DNA of 64,000 nucleotides from Gluconobacter potus (GCF_015244705.1 NZ_JABCQF010000001.1:682001-746000), one strand, 5' to 3'. Positions 44,378 through 54,562 are shown, counted from the stretch's first letter. Notes: generated from the letters alone by a model not told the origin. Numbers and translations: made by a program.

Positions 44378-46974
44378 CAGCCCGCCACCACGAAATTGAC
44401 GATCCGGTTCGGAACATGGATTTCCTTCACCAGCCGTTTTCCTTCAAGCAGACGGGCCACATTCGGCTCGTTCTTTGCAGCGGCCAGCACGTCTTCTTTC
44501 GGCGCATTGGGCGGAACCTCAATGGTCCCGCGCAGCTTACCAAGGATCTGCACACCGATCGTCACACTCTGCACGGCCAGCCATTTTTCTTCGGCTTCCG
44601 GCCAGGGACGCTCCACAACAAGTGCACTGCCCGGTTCCAGAACTGCCATCATGTCTTCCGCAAGATGGGGCATCATCGGAGCCGTCAGCAGACACAGCAC
44701 GCGTGCCGCCTCACGGCGCGCAGCGGCAATGCCGGCGCCTTCGATGCGTTCGGCATCGGCCAGAGCGGAGGTCAGCTCATGCAGACGGGCCACGGCAACA
44801 TTCGGCGTAAAGGCTTCGAGAGCTTCACCGACGGCGGCAATGGTCCGGTGCGTGACACGACGCAGGTCATCCCCTGCTGCACCATGCGCACTGTCGGCTG
44901 CATCCCGTGCGGCCACGGAAGCCACGAGACGATGCAGTCTCTGGCCAAAGCGTGCAGCAGCGGCAACGCCTGCGGCCGTCCATTCCATGTCCCTCTCCGG
45001 CGGGCTGTCGGAGAGAACGAACCAGCGGGCCGTATCCGCGCCATAACGCTCGATGATGTCGACCGGAGACACCGTGTTGCGCTTGGACTTGGACATCTTT
45101 TCCGAGCGGCCGACCTGAACCGGCGTTCCCGTCTCACGGCGCACCACCTGATCGCCGTGCCGCTCGACCTCTTCGGGATACAGCCAGCCGCTGTCGTCGC
45201 GGTAGCTCTCATGCGTCACCATGCCCTGGGTGAAGAGACCGGCAAACGGCTCGTCCACATCCAGATGCCCGGTTTCATGCATCGCGCGGGTGAAGAAACG
45301 CGCATAGAGCAGATGCAGGATCGCATGCTCGATGCCGCCGATATACTGGTCCACCGGCAGCCAGCCATTGGCAGCCGCCGGAACTGTCGGGGTTTCGGCA
45401 TGCGGGCTGGTGAAGCGGGCGAAATACCAGGAACTGTCAACGAACGTGTCGAACGTATCGGTCTCACGAACCGCAGGCTTGCCGCAATGCGGGCAGTTGA
45501 CGTGCTTCCAGGTCGGGTGGTGATCGAGCGGATTGCCGGGACGATCAAATGTCACGTCTTCCGGTAGGATGACGGGAAGCTGGTCATCCGGCACCGGAAC
45601 CGGGCCGCAGGTGTCGCAGTGGATGATGGGAATGGGGCAGCCCCAGTAGCGCTGCCGGGAAATGCCCCAGTCGCGCAGGCGCCAGTTCACGACACCCTTG
45701 CCAGCCCCCAGACCTTCAAGGCGCTCAATGACTTTCGTCCGCGCAGCAGCAGGATCCAGCCCATCCAGGAAACCCGAATTGAACAGGGTCGCATCCCCCG
45801 AAACGGCCTTCTTGCCCAGGACAAAGGTCTCGGCATCCTGCCCCGGAGGCAGCAGAACCTGCGGAACCGGCAGGTCGTACTTGCGGGCAAAGTCGAGATC
45901 GCGCTGATCGCCGCACGGGCAGCCGAAAACAGCGCCGGTGCCATAGTCCATCAGGACGAAATTGGCGATCCAGACAGGTGCCGTCTTTTCGGGATCAAGC
46001 GGGTTGGCCACGCGCAGACCCGTGTCGAACCCGCGCTTTTCGGCAGCTTCGATCACTTCCTCGGACGTCCCGAGACGGCGGCATTCCTCAATGAAGGCAG
46101 CGGCCTGCGGGTTGCTTTCCGCAACCTTGCGGGCCAGCGGATGTTCCGCTGAAATCCCGATGAAGCTCAGGCCAAACAGGGTATCGGGACGCGTCGTGAA
46201 GACTTCGACGCTGTCGAGATCCTCGTCATAGCCTGCGGGCGGCTGATGCAGCGCAAAGCGGACCCGGGCCCCTTCCGAACGGCCGATCCAGCGCTCCTGC
46301 ATCGTCCGGACGCGTTCGGGCCAGCGATCAAGCGTCTTCAGATCATCAAGCAGGGGCTGAGCGAATTTCGTGATTTTCAGGAACCACTGAGAGAGCTTCT
46401 TCTTCTCGATCAGCGCTCCCGAGCGCCACCCGCGCCCGTCCACGACCTGCTCGTTCGCAAGAACCGTCTCATCGACCGGATCCCAGTTGACCAGAGAATC
46501 CCGCCGCTCGACCAGACCGGCGGCCAGCATGTCGGTGAACAGCTTCTGCTGCTTGCCGTAATATTCCGGCAGGCAGGTTGCGATCTCACGGTCCCAGTCC
46601 AGCGAGAAGCCCAGACGCTGCAGTGTGCCCCGCATGGTGGCAATGTTGTCCATCGTCCACTTGCCAGGATGGACATTGCGTTCACGGGCGGCATTTTCTG
46701 CCGGCAGACCGAACGCGTCCCACCCCATGGGGTGCATGACAGCGAAACCACGGGCCCGCTTGTAGCGCGCGACCACATCCCCGAGCGTATAGTTTCGGAC
46801 ATGCCCGACATGAAGCTGCCCCGACGGGTACGGGAACATCTCCAGCACATAGTATTTCGGACGATCGGCCGGGGGAACATCCGGAACCGCAAAGGTATTC
46901 CGCCGCTTCCATTCGTTCTGCCAGAACGGTTCGCGGTTCTGGAAATCGAATGCGGGGGCTGTGGTATCGCTCAT
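44377..46974 (-). CDS. leuS: Leucyl-tRNA synthetase
   Basis: 865 residues from ATG 46974. The class I HIGH motif is [16 protein letters not shown] near residue 47, the CP1 editing domain includes [12 protein letters not shown] near residue 250, a zinc-like pair IHCDTCG and NCPHCG is near residues 435-480, DSSWYFARF lies near residue 522, and KMSKSKRN near residue 608. The C-terminal anticodon-binding and LeuS domains are complete. The longer frame from 47010 is rejected because it overlaps the DUF3576 stop. Confidence 0.96.
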   Translation of the reverse strand: MSDTTAPAFDFQNREPFWQNEWKRRNTFAVPDVPPADRPKYYVLEMFPYPSGQLHVGHVRNYTLGDVVARYKRARGFAVMHPMGWDAFGLPAENAARERNVHPGKWTMDNIATMRGTLQRLGFSLDWDREIATCLPEYYGKQQKLFTDMLAAGLVERRDSLVNWDPVDETVLANEQVVDGRGWRSGALIEKKKLSQWFLKITKFAQPLLDDLKTLDRWPERVRTMQERWIGRSEGARVRFALHQPPAGYDEDLDSVEVFTTRPDTLFGLSFIGISAEHPLARKVAESNPQAAAFIEECRRLGTSEEVIEAAEKRGFDTGLRVANPLDPEKTAPVWIANFVLMDYGTGAVFGCPCGDQRDLDFARKYDLPVPQVLLPPGQDAETFVLGKKAVSGDATLFNSGFLDGLDPAAARTKVIERLEGLGAGKGVVNWRLRDWGISRQRYWGCPIPIIHCDTCGPVPVPDDQLPVILPEDVTFDRPGNPLDHHPTWKHVNCPHCGKPAVRETDTFDTFVDSSWYFARFTSPHAETPTVPAAANGWLPVDQYIGGIEHAILHLLYARFFTRAMHETGHLDVDEPFAGLFTQGMVTHESYRDDSGWLYPEEVERHGDQVVRRETGTPVQVGRSEKMSKSKRNTVSPVDIIERYGADTARWFVLSDSPPERDMEWTAAGVAAAARFGQRLHRLVASVAARDAADSAHGAAGDDLRRVTHRTIAAVGEALEAFTPNVAVARLHELTSALADAERIEGAGIAAARREAARVLCLLTAPMMPHLAEDMMAVLEPGSALVVERPWPEAEEKWLAVQSVTIGVQILGKLRGTIEVPPNAPKEDVLAAAKNEPNVARLLEGKRLVKEIHVPNRIVNFVVAG

Positions 46975-46981
46975 GTCTGAC

Positions 46982-47500
46982 TCAGTTGTCCCGCTCGCCA
47001 TTTTCGGCACGCAGTTGACGTGCGCGGGTCAGGATACGGGTAGTAATATCGGAAGTGGTGGTGGCGGAAACGGGGGTGTCTTCCCACTGGCCATCCTGCA
47101 GAACCTGCCGGAACACGGAGACCCGCAGAGCGTCCGAACGCAGGCGACGGTCCAGCACATAGGCCGCAATCTTGAACCGCTCGTTCTGGCTGGAGGACGG
47201 CTGATACCAGTCGGTCAGGATGACACCGCCCACGGCATCGGCAGAGGCCAGCGGCATGAAGGACAGGGTGTCGATCGCTCCGCGCCACAGATAGGCGTTC
47301 ACACCACCGCGAAGCTCGTCAGCGCCACCTTCGGCACCGCGATCCACACCGAGAAGATGATTGCGAGGCGCGGTCAGGGTGCTGGGGTCACGCCCGCTGC
47401 CACAGGCGGCAAGAGCGCTGAGCGCCAGAAATCCCAGGGCAAGCCGGGTTGTCGGTCGGTGAAGGGGGCGAAGAACGGTCAACTGGATGCGAGACATCAT
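46982..47500 (-). CDS. DUF3576 family lipoprotein
   Basis: A 172-residue predicted lipoprotein: signal peptide [14 protein letters not shown] with lipobox Cys near residue 33, followed by GSGRDPST. The DUF3576 core is [51 protein letters not shown] and the C-terminal [14 protein letters not shown]. Function unknown, but it is conserved upstream of leuS-lptE in alphaproteobacteria, suggesting an outer-membrane role connected with LptE. Confidence 0.87.
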   Translation of the reverse strand: MMSRIQLTVLRPLHRPTTRLALGFLALSALAACGSGRDPSTLTAPRNHLLGVDRGAEGGADELRGGVNAYLWRGAIDTLSFMPLASADAVGGVILTDWYQPSSSQNERFKIAAYVLDRRLRSDALRVSVFRQVLQDGQWEDTPVSATTTSDITTRILTRARQLRAENGERDN

Positions 47501-47635
47501 GTGTGGTCCTGCGGGCCGCGCCAGGGCCGGTCACAAGCAAGGATGCAGACTGGCGAGGCCTGCAGCCGGCAACTTCTGTTTGAGTGTTCATATCGTGCCG
47601 GCGGCAAGAGGCCAAGCACCTGAAGGAAGATGTTC

Positions 47636-49744
47636 TTATCCTTCGGCCACGCCGGCCTTTCTCAGCGCTTCAGCCAGTCTCGTTTGCAGTGTCTTCCCCC
47701 CGAAAGGAAAGCGGTCGATTGCTCTGGAAATGGTCAGATCCGGTACCAGACGAAGAAGGTGACGACAGACCTGATGCGCCTCTTCGGCACAGTCGCCCAT
47801 TTCAATCAGGGCGATGAGGTAATAAACCAGAGAACTCGGGTAGGATGGATAAAGACCGGATGACAACCGACCCATCGAGATTACTTCCTGATAGTCTTCC
47901 CCTAGCAACAGGACCATCATGAAAACCGGGCGCAGCAGTTCAAGCAACTGTGAGCGATACCCGTTTTCCAGCAGTAGCTTCACCTTTCCGGCTGCCGCCT
48001 TCGTCTCCCCACCCAGCAGGGCCAGAACAATCTCCGCCATCAGAAGATCAGGAGAATCCTTGTGAAGCCCCTCGATCCGCAAGATTCCCTCAGCCGCGGA
48101 CTGGGCAACCGAGAGAGCCGTACTGTGCATGGCAGGCTCGTGCATCAGATACGCGGCGAGAAGAACTTCGACTGCATGCAGATCCGGCATCAGCGCAATG
48201 GCGGTACGAACGCTGCGAAGACCTCGGGCAAAAACAGCTTTGGCTTCAGGGCTCCATTCATTCAGGAAGCGGATATAGCAGTGCAGGGCATCAATGAGTG
48301 CAATCGCACCGTCGTCCCCGTCAAGATCGCCGGCGCGTTCCAGCAGAAATCCAATTCTGTCGAAAAGTGAAGAATCATGCCGCAGGAGCAGCATGAAAGC
48401 CCGTAGCGCCATTCCAAGTGCTGAAAGTTCTGCATCCGGTCGGGTCGCAATTCGCCGGGCTTCGGTGACAAAGATGCTCCACTGCATTGCCTGGGCAGGC
48501 GCCAGAAGGCTGTTTTTTGCGGTATCCGGACCGGAATGTGGGAAATCGTAATGCGTTCCCCATATGATGACTCCCCCGCGCCGCGCGTCCAGAACGCGGA
48601 GGATCAGTCGGTTTTTGGCACCATCAGGACCTGCCCGCAGATTCCCGGCAATGATGTAATCCATGCCCCAGTTCCGATAGACCGCGGCCGCACTCACAGG
48701 GTCGGGCGGGGAGGTTTCGGGGAGCGCAAGGATGTCGAAAGTCCCCATGTTGACGAACATGAGTTCCAGTTGATCCCGCAGGCGCTGGCCCTGTTCTGCA
48801 AGCGTTTCATTCGCAGAAAACGGGGTCAGGAAAACCAGCGTGATTTTCCGGGGTTCTGCCGCAGCCGGATGTTGTGAGGCGTAATGCAACGGCAGGGCAA
48901 GCATCGGATCCGGGCGCATCACCGGAGCTGTGAAAGACGCTTCAGGGACTCGGGTAGCCAGACCTGCCTGGGAGAAGTCCCGGTCCAGATCCTTGCCGAA
49001 GCTTTCAGTTGGAATGCTCTTGATCAGCGCCTGTGTTGCCGGAGTAAGGATATGTCCTTCGGCGTCTCCGAAAAGATGTGTCATCTGGTCAGCGAGTGCG
49101 GCTGCCCGACCCTTGTCACCACGATGCAGGGCCATCTGAACTCTGGCACGCCAGGCAACTTCATTCAGGCCGTCAAACTTCAGCAGGCGTTCAGCCACGT
49201 CCTCGACCTGATCCGGATCTGTCAATTCCCGGACGGCATTTTCATAAACCTGCTGGAGATGTGTTGAGAGGCGCTCCCTCTGCTGGACAAGCCATTCGTC
49301 CAGCGCCGGATCCACCCCTGCCAGCTCTCCGAGCAGCGGTTCGTCAGGGAGGGTCACGCTGTCGATCGTCCGGACACTGACTGTGAGCAGCCTCTCGGCA
49401 TCCACCGAAGTGAGAGCCGGCTTCAGGGCCAGTGAGTGCCGCTGGACATCAATGACGTCCACGCCTAGCGGACTCAGCGCATCCAGAAGACGGTGAATTT
49501 CCTGCCGCAGAGATGCGCGCGCCATCTCTTCAGGGCGTTTGCTCCATAGCAGTTCCGCCAGCCGGGAGCGAAGGACAGGTTTCCGGTCAGAAAGAGCCAG
49601 AATAGCCAGAAGGGCCCGTGTCTTGCCCCCTACCGGAAGCACGCTCTCGCCTGTGAGAGTTCTTGCTTCCATCTGCCCGATCAGTCGCACGCGCAGAAGG
49701 GTGGGGTCGGTCTCGCGGATATGACGGGATGAACTGTCCATCAT
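47636..49744 (-). CDS. BTAD/SARP-type transcriptional regulator with FlgO/TolB-N-like and TPR regions
   Basis: A 702-residue one-component regulator from ATG 49744, which has GGAGG at a spacing of eight. The N-terminal winged helix (VRLIGQMEARTLTGESVLPVGGKTRALLAILALS) and BTAD domain (residues 95-230) bind DNA. A middle segment near residues 315-420 (ELMFVNMGTFDILALPE then WGMDYIIAGNLRAGPDGAKNRLILRVLDARRGGVIIWGTHYDF) looks like the nucleotidyl-cyclase-associated TolB-N/FlgO fold. The rest is helical TPR-like. No transmembrane segment; the effector is unknown. Confidence 0.78.
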   Translation of the reverse strand: MMDSSSRHIRETDPTLLRVRLIGQMEARTLTGESVLPVGGKTRALLAILALSDRKPVLRSRLAELLWSKRPEEMARASLRQEIHRLLDALSPLGVDVIDVQRHSLALKPALTSVDAERLLTVSVRTIDSVTLPDEPLLGELAGVDPALDEWLVQQRERLSTHLQQVYENAVRELTDPDQVEDVAERLLKFDGLNEVAWRARVQMALHRGDKGRAAALADQMTHLFGDAEGHILTPATQALIKSIPTESFGKDLDRDFSQAGLATRVPEASFTAPVMRPDPMLALPLHYASQHPAAAEPRKITLVFLTPFSANETLAEQGQRLRDQLELMFVNMGTFDILALPETSPPDPVSAAAVYRNWGMDYIIAGNLRAGPDGAKNRLILRVLDARRGGVIIWGTHYDFPHSGPDTAKNSLLAPAQAMQWSIFVTEARRIATRPDAELSALGMALRAFMLLLRHDSSLFDRIGFLLERAGDLDGDDGAIALIDALHCYIRFLNEWSPEAKAVFARGLRSVRTAIALMPDLHAVEVLLAAYLMHEPAMHSTALSVAQSAAEGILRIEGLHKDSPDLLMAEIVLALLGGETKAAAGKVKLLLENGYRSQLLELLRPVFMMVLLLGEDYQEVISMGRLSSGLYPSYPSSLVYYLIALIEMGDCAEEAHQVCRHLLRLVPDLTISRAIDRFPFGGKTLQTRLAEALRKAGVAEG

Positions 49745-50205
49745 CTTCGCCGCCTCCACGATCAGCATCTCCTGTCGAAAAGGACAGAAGTTCCAAACCG
49801 TTTCAGTATGTCATTATAAGCAACGCGGATCATGGCAATTCTCAACCCAGTCAAACCTGCAAGACCTCTACAAAAAGGTATTGTGTAGGATGCCAGCTGC
49901 GAATGCGCTCTATCCTACTCAGGATTTGGTACTACCAGAAAACAGATCACCTTTTTGATGGAAAAGAGGTGTCGTGCAAGGCCGTAGCAGAAGCCTTGCT
50001 TAAAAGACTAACCAGAAAAAGTTTAGATAGCATAAACAGGGCGTGTAATCTTCATCCCCGACGATATGCCCTGTCGAGGGTTTCGATTTTCCTGTTTTCC
50101 CGGATGTTGCCGGTTTGGATGAAGAATTCCTGACGTCTTCCACTGACTTATATGGCGCAGATACGGTTGCAGCGATACCATAACTGCGATACGAGAGACG
50201 TGTTT
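49745..50205. other. Intergenic region between the BTAD regulator and tRNA-Arg
   Basis: About 460 bp with no supported gene; several short frames run through it without ribosome-binding sites. It carries the regulator promoter on the minus strand and a tRNA promoter on the right. Composition is more AT-rich than neighbouring genes. Confidence 0.5.
50167..50195 (+). promoter_or_regulatory. Candidate promoter of tRNA-Arg(CCT)
   Basis: TTGCAG (50167-50172), 17 bp and TACGAG (50190-50195) are spaced as a housekeeping promoter, and predicted initiation near 50202 falls just before the tRNA 5' end at 50206. Confidence 0.45.
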
Positions 50206-50511
50206 GTCCGCGTAGCTCAGCAGGATAGAGCACAGGATTCCTAAGGTTTTGAATTGGGCGCCATGATGGGAAACCGCATGGTGGATTCGCTCAAATTCGG
50301 GGAACGCTCTGATCGTCTCGATCGTGCCAATCCCGAGCCAAGCTTTCCGGCGTGCCGGTAAGAAGGTGTAGAGACTGTACGGGCGACACCTTGGCGTTCT
50401 GGCCATGGTGAAGAGACAGTCCAGACCACGAACATGCTTGCGGGCATGGCGGTGAAAACCGAAGTGGTATGAATCCTGGGGCCGGAGGTTCGAATCCTCT
50501 CGCGGACACCA
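50206..50511 (+). tRNA. tRNA-Arg (CCT), interrupted by a group I intron
   Basis: Exon 1 is 50206-50242 and exon 2 is 50472-50511. Joined, they give acceptor GTCCGCG/CGCGGAC, anticodon stem CAGGA/TCCTG around the 7-nt loop TTCCTAA with anticodon CCT at 50240-50242, T-stem GGAGG/CCTCT with loop TTCGAAT, discriminator A508 and encoded CCA (50509-50511). The intron separates anticodon position 36 from base 37. A tRNA finder not allowing for introns would miss this gene, leaving AGG codons without their dedicated tRNA. Confidence 0.95.
50243..50471 (+). mobile_element. Group I intron (IC3-like) in tRNA-Arg(CCT)
   Basis: A 229-nt insertion between T36 and A37 of the tRNA. It follows group I rules: the upstream exon ends in T, the intron ends in G (50471). 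GGG at 50256-50258 can pair with the anticodon CCT, including the splice-site G-T wobble, as internal guide, directly 5' of a P2-like hairpin capped GAAA (CCATG/CATGG, 50261-50281). Core segments GAGCCAAGC (50335-50343), GAAGGTGTAGAGACT (50362-50376) and CAGTCCAG (50417-50424) match the Azoarcus tRNA-Ile intron as I remember it. No internal ORF or endonuclease gene. Confidence 0.93.
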
Positions 50512-50671
50512 ACAAACACAATATTTCCAGAACCACATTTCTTGCCCCCGCAGGTCAGGGGACGCGGGTTCTTCCCGCAGCAGGCCTTGCGGTTGTCCGG
50601 GTGGGGAGACCTCCGGGCAGATGGTCACCTAAAGCGAGATGATGTCTCCATCACCTCGCTGTGTTCAGCCC

Positions 50672-53176
50672 TCAGAAGCGGGCTGAAACATCCAGGTAAT
50701 AATACCCGCCACTCATGCCGAGCTGGGATGTGCTCATGTAATATTTGGGCACACCGAGATAACGGTTCCCTTCAGGAACGACGGACGGAAATTTGGCGAA
50801 GATGTTGTTCCCGCCGATCGTGGCGCTCCATTTGGGCGTGATGTTGTAGGTAACGGAGGCGTTCGTCGTCCATTTCGGCACATTCTGGAACTCCAGGAAG
50901 TGGCTCGTGGAATAGGTATATGGCCCTGTATAGTAGGTGAGCTGGGACGTTGTCTCGCCATAGCGGATTTCATGGACGGAGACCGCCCATTTGTTCCGGG
51001 CAGAATGCCAGGTCCCACCGAAGATGATCTTGCTGCGGGGATACGCCGTGGTGAGGTAGGCGATATACTGGGCGTTCAGAAGGGCTGCTCCGGTTGTGCT
51101 GGTCGCCTGATGGCGCAGGCGCGTGCGATTCAGGTTGATCGCGACATCCCAGTCCGCATGACCATAACGACCGAAATCGGTCGGATAGGTCGCCGTCAGA
51201 TCGAGACCCTGTGTCCGGGTGTTGGCGACATTGGCAAACCAGTGCGTGGCGAGCTGGCTTCCAGTCCAGTTTTCAGATCCTGCCGGCAGGTTGAAGCCGT
51301 CAGCCTGGAGTGCGCTGTAGGCCTGCGATCCGTAGATCGTACCCCCGGGCATGATCCGGTCGCGCAGGTCGATCTGATACACGTCGACGGTAACGTGCAG
51401 CTTCTTGATCGGTTCGACGATGATGCCGCCTTCGGCACTCGTGGACGATTCCGGCTTCAGGGTTGAGGCGCCGTTGGCGAGCGCGCCAGCGGAGTTCGCC
51501 GCAATGATGCCGCTGGCAGCCGTTGGAGAGACGGAGAGTGCGGAATAATGTTCCTGCGCGAGCGTCGGCGCATGGAAGCCATTGCTGAATGTGCCGCGGA
51601 TCGCAAAGCGTGGGCTGAAATCGTAACGGGTCGAGATCTTGCCGGTCTTGGTGTTGCCGACATCCGTGTAATGCTCGACGCGGCCAGCCAGATCGATCTG
51701 CCAGTGCTTCATCAGGTTCGTTGAGATGTCGAGATAGCCCGCCGCAACGTCACGGGACCATTTGCCCGCATTGGCCGGGTTGGTGCCGGGAAAGCCGTCC
51801 GAGCTGGAATAGGTGTAGCTCGCCGGAGAGCCTGTGCCGATGGCATAGGCCTCGTAACGATAGGACGCACCACCAGCGACGTTGATGGCATAAGGCCAGA
51901 AGGAGGTGCGGAACTTGCGGCTCAGGTCGACGCTGTTCGTCCACTGCGTGTCGTTATAGGACTGTGCTGCGAAGGATGTCGGGGTCTGCCCCGTGGCGGT
52001 GTACAGGCCCACATTTGTTGAGCTCTCGGTATCGAAGGCATCGTAGTCCCGTCCGAAGACCGATGAAACATCCCAGTGCCAGCCCGCCAGTGTCCCCCTG
52101 AAGCCGGCCGTCAATTCGTAGTCGTCCTCGTTCAGGGCTTCGATGGGCGTATAGCCGTAAGGGTAGATTGAGGCATAGCCGGGATAGCTGGCGAGCGTGG
52201 AGGGCAGGCGGTAGTTCTGATATGATTCCGCATGCCGGTGCGCATAGGTCGCGCTGGCATAGGCCTGCACGTTGTCAGTGATGTTGTAGCCGGCATTGAT
52301 GGCGACGCTCTCACGGGTCTGCTCGGGCTGCCCGAGAAGCTGATTGACATAGGTGTTGGTCCGGTTGTCCGCCCCGGACCGGACCGTATGGTCCTGATGA
52401 ACGAAATCGCCGCCGATATGAACGAAACCGCGATTGTTCAGATTCAGGCCGCCGTCGATGAACACACCTTGCTGGAAACCGTCGCCTTCGCTCGTGATTC
52501 CCGTGTTCGAGCGCATGGTCAGACCATGGTTCTGCTTCTTCAGGATGATGTTGACCACGCCTGCAATCGCGTCTGAACCGTACTGGGCGGACGCACCGTC
52601 ACGCAGAACTTCGATATGGTCGATCATGGACATGGGGATCATGTCGATATCGACAGGCGTTGACCCCTGCGCCGGGCCGCCATCCGCATAGATATTCGCC
52701 GTGGTATGGCGCCGCTTGCCGTCCACCAGAACGAGCGTTTCGTTGGGGTTGAGCCCGCGGAGCGAAATCGTGTCGGTCAGGGCACCCGCATCAAAACCGC
52801 CTGTGGGAACGGTGAGGGATGGCAGCAACAGCGCCAGGGAGTCGCGGAGTGTGGGCTGGCCGGTACCTGTCAGCTGGCGATTCGTCACGATGTCGACAGG
52901 AGCGATCGAATCCCGCGCCTTCTTGCCGAACTCACGCGTCCCCGTCACAACGACCGCTTCACTGCCCCCCGCTACTTCCACCGGCGGTTTCGGGACCGGC
53001 CGGGAAGTGGCCTTCCGGGACGGAGGGGTTGCATGGGTCTGTTTGTGCTGAACCGGAACGGATTGCGTTGTCGCAGCGCGGCCTTCGTCCATCATCAGGA
53101 CAAATGCAGAGCCAAGAAGGGAAGTCCCCAGAAGGGTTACATGACGAAGAGAAAGCTGGGTCAGCACTTTTACCAC
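50672..53176 (-). CDS. TonB-dependent outer membrane receptor
   Basis: An 834-residue receptor from a GTG start (GTG 53167 also possible; no strong ribosome-binding site). Signal sequence, then a short linker and VVVTGTREFGKKARDSIAPVDIV near residue 74, the TonB box/plug start. Plug motifs are DTISLRGLNPNETLVLVDGKRRHT and IDHIEVLRDGASAQYGSDAIAGVVNI. The barrel ends in GYYYLDVSARF, with the aromatic C-terminal signature. The ligand is unknown; the class includes siderophore and nutrient receptors. It diverges from a Tat-exported MRJP-like gene, with an inverted repeat in between. Confidence 0.9.
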   Translation of the reverse strand: MVKVLTQLSLRHVTLLGTSLLGSAFVLMMDEGRAATTQSVPVQHKQTHATPPSRKATSRPVPKPPVEVAGGSEAVVVTGTREFGKKARDSIAPVDIVTNRQLTGTGQPTLRDSLALLLPSLTVPTGGFDAGALTDTISLRGLNPNETLVLVDGKRRHTTANIYADGGPAQGSTPVDIDMIPMSMIDHIEVLRDGASAQYGSDAIAGVVNIILKKQNHGLTMRSNTGITSEGDGFQQGVFIDGGLNLNNRGFVHIGGDFVHQDHTVRSGADNRTNTYVNQLLGQPEQTRESVAINAGYNITDNVQAYASATYAHRHAESYQNYRLPSTLASYPGYASIYPYGYTPIEALNEDDYELTAGFRGTLAGWHWDVSSVFGRDYDAFDTESSTNVGLYTATGQTPTSFAAQSYNDTQWTNSVDLSRKFRTSFWPYAINVAGGASYRYEAYAIGTGSPASYTYSSSDGFPGTNPANAGKWSRDVAAGYLDISTNLMKHWQIDLAGRVEHYTDVGNTKTGKISTRYDFSPRFAIRGTFSNGFHAPTLAQEHYSALSVSPTAASGIIAANSAGALANGASTLKPESSTSAEGGIIVEPIKKLHVTVDVYQIDLRDRIMPGGTIYGSQAYSALQADGFNLPAGSENWTGSQLATHWFANVANTRTQGLDLTATYPTDFGRYGHADWDVAINLNRTRLRHQATSTTGAALLNAQYIAYLTTAYPRSKIIFGGTWHSARNKWAVSVHEIRYGETTSQLTYYTGPYTYSTSHFLEFQNVPKWTTNASVTYNITPKWSATIGGNNIFAKFPSVVPEGNRYLGVPKYYMSTSQLGMSGGYYYLDVSARF

Positions 53177-53194
53177 GCAATAAGTTAGTAATTT

Positions 53195-53220
53195 ATACGA
53201 AACACAAAATCGTTTCGTAT
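53195..53220. promoter_or_regulatory. Inverted-repeat operator candidate upstream of the TonB receptor
   Basis: ATACGAAAC (53195-53203), 8 bp, GTTTCGTAT (53212-53220): a perfect 9-bp dyad, 18 bp upstream of the receptor GTG and between divergent genes. The size and spacing resemble operators of dimeric repressors. No regulator gene is adjacent. Confidence 0.6.
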
Positions 53221-53354
53221 TTGCGGAACGTCAACATAATTTTCCGGTTCAGGAAAAATGTCGATCACATTTTGTAGGGGCTGTGGCGTTCCTTACACGC
53301 TTGGGGCGTTATGGAAACGGTGTGTCTTGCAAATGGATTCCGGAGAGTTTGTGC

Positions 53355-54551
53355 ATGAAGCGACGTCATTTCCTGCGGGCAGCATCAGCGGCCCCAGCGT
53401 CTCTCGCAGTTTCTGCCGCGCTGCCGGTTGCTCAGGCGTGCGCAGCTGGAAACGAGGATAACGGCACAGGGCCTTACGGGGAGCTTGATATTGTTGCCGA
53501 ATTCGATGGTCCTGGCCCCTCGGGGATCGTGGTTCTCCCGAATGGCAGAATTTTTGTCGGTTTTCCACGCCATGCCGTGGATCATAAGGGAGCAACTCTC
53601 GGCGAACTGGTCGGTGGGAAGGTCGTGCCTTATCCCAGTGCCGAAATGAGTCTCCCGGGGAATGTTCCGGCAGAGTGTCTTGTTTCCGTTCACGGCATGA
53701 CCATGGATCGGAACGGCAGGCTCTGGGTGATTGATGACGGCAAGCGCGCCGGACATCCCCTGCAGCCGGGGGCAGCGAAGATCGTCTGCATCGATCCGGC
53801 AACAAACCGGGTCGCGCACAAGATCATCCTCAAGGCGCCGGTGCTTCTGCCGGACAGTCACATGAACGATCTGCGGGTGTCGCTGTCCCATGGGGCGCAG
53901 GGGACGGTCTTCGTGACCGATTCATCCTTCGGAACAAGCCCCGGACTGGTGATCGTTGATGTCGCGACCCAGCAGGCCCGTCGCGTGCTGACGACGCATC
54001 CCGCAATCCTTCCGGAAACCGGATTTCTGGCCATCGTGGAGGGTGAGCCCCGCCGCTATATCCCCGGTCATCCGCAGTTGGTCTCGGGCGGCGTGGATGG
54101 CATCGCGCTGACTAAGGACGAAAAACGTCTCTATTTCGCACCCCTGACCAGCCGTCGGCTTTACAGCCTGTCGGTGGATCTTCTCGCAGATCCGGCGTCG
54201 GATAATGCCGTTCTCGGCCCCGCAATCCGCGATGAAGGCGAAAAGGGCGTGGCAGATGGTCTGGCCCTGGATGACCAGAACCGGCTCTATACGACAAATT
54301 ACGAGCACGACTGCATTCTGCGGCGCGACCCGGATGGATCGTTCAAAATGATGCTCCGGGATCCGCGTGCCCTCTCACCTGACGGAATTTTCGCAACCGC
54401 GGATCATGTCTACTGCACGTTCGGGCAGTGGAACCGGCTGGCATCGTTCAATGGCGGCACCGATCGCAGGGTCACGCCCTATCTTCTGATTCGTTTTCCG
54501 ATCGAGCAGTCGCAGCCTTATGATGCGTTGCCGCTGGGGCAGAAATCCTGA
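53355..54551 (+). CDS. Tat-exported yellow/major royal jelly-like protein (SMP-30-like beta propeller)
   Basis: 398 residues from ATG 53355 with GGAGAG eight bases upstream. The N-terminus KRRHFLRAASAAPASLAV is a twin-arginine signal. The mature protein has the yellow/MRJP pattern: GPYGELDIVAEFDGPGPSGIVVLPNGRIFVGFPR, HGMTMDRNGRLWVIDDG, MNDLRVSLSHGAQGTVFVTDSSFG, and VADGLALDDQNRLYTTNYEHDCILRR, repeating Asp-x-x-Asn-Arg propeller turns. Often annotated L-dopachrome tautomerase-related; actual activity is unknown. Divergent from the receptor gene, which suggests joint use of one substrate. Confidence 0.8.
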   Translation: MKRRHFLRAASAAPASLAVSAALPVAQACAAGNEDNGTGPYGELDIVAEFDGPGPSGIVVLPNGRIFVGFPRHAVDHKGATLGELVGGKVVPYPSAEMSLPGNVPAECLVSVHGMTMDRNGRLWVIDDGKRAGHPLQPGAAKIVCIDPATNRVAHKIILKAPVLLPDSHMNDLRVSLSHGAQGTVFVTDSSFGTSPGLVIVDVATQQARRVLTTHPAILPETGFLAIVEGEPRRYIPGHPQLVSGGVDGIALTKDEKRLYFAPLTSRRLYSLSVDLLADPASDNAVLGPAIRDEGEKGVADGLALDDQNRLYTTNYEHDCILRRDPDGSFKMMLRDPRALSPDGIFATADHVYCTFGQWNRLASFNGGTDRRVTPYLLIRFPIEQSQPYDALPLGQKS

Positions 54552-54562
54552 GCCCCGATACG

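Noticed and set aside
50206-50511. tRNA-Arg as a phage or island attachment site
   Set aside because: No integrase, direct repeat of the tRNA 3' end or foreign gene block is seen on either side; the interruption is a group I intron.
50023-50628. A 201-codon minus-strand frame over the tRNA-Arg gene, containing a PREDSNLRPQDS-like peptide
   Set aside because: This peptide is the well-known artefact of translating the antisense of tRNA genes. The frame covers the tRNA and intron and has no ribosome-binding site.
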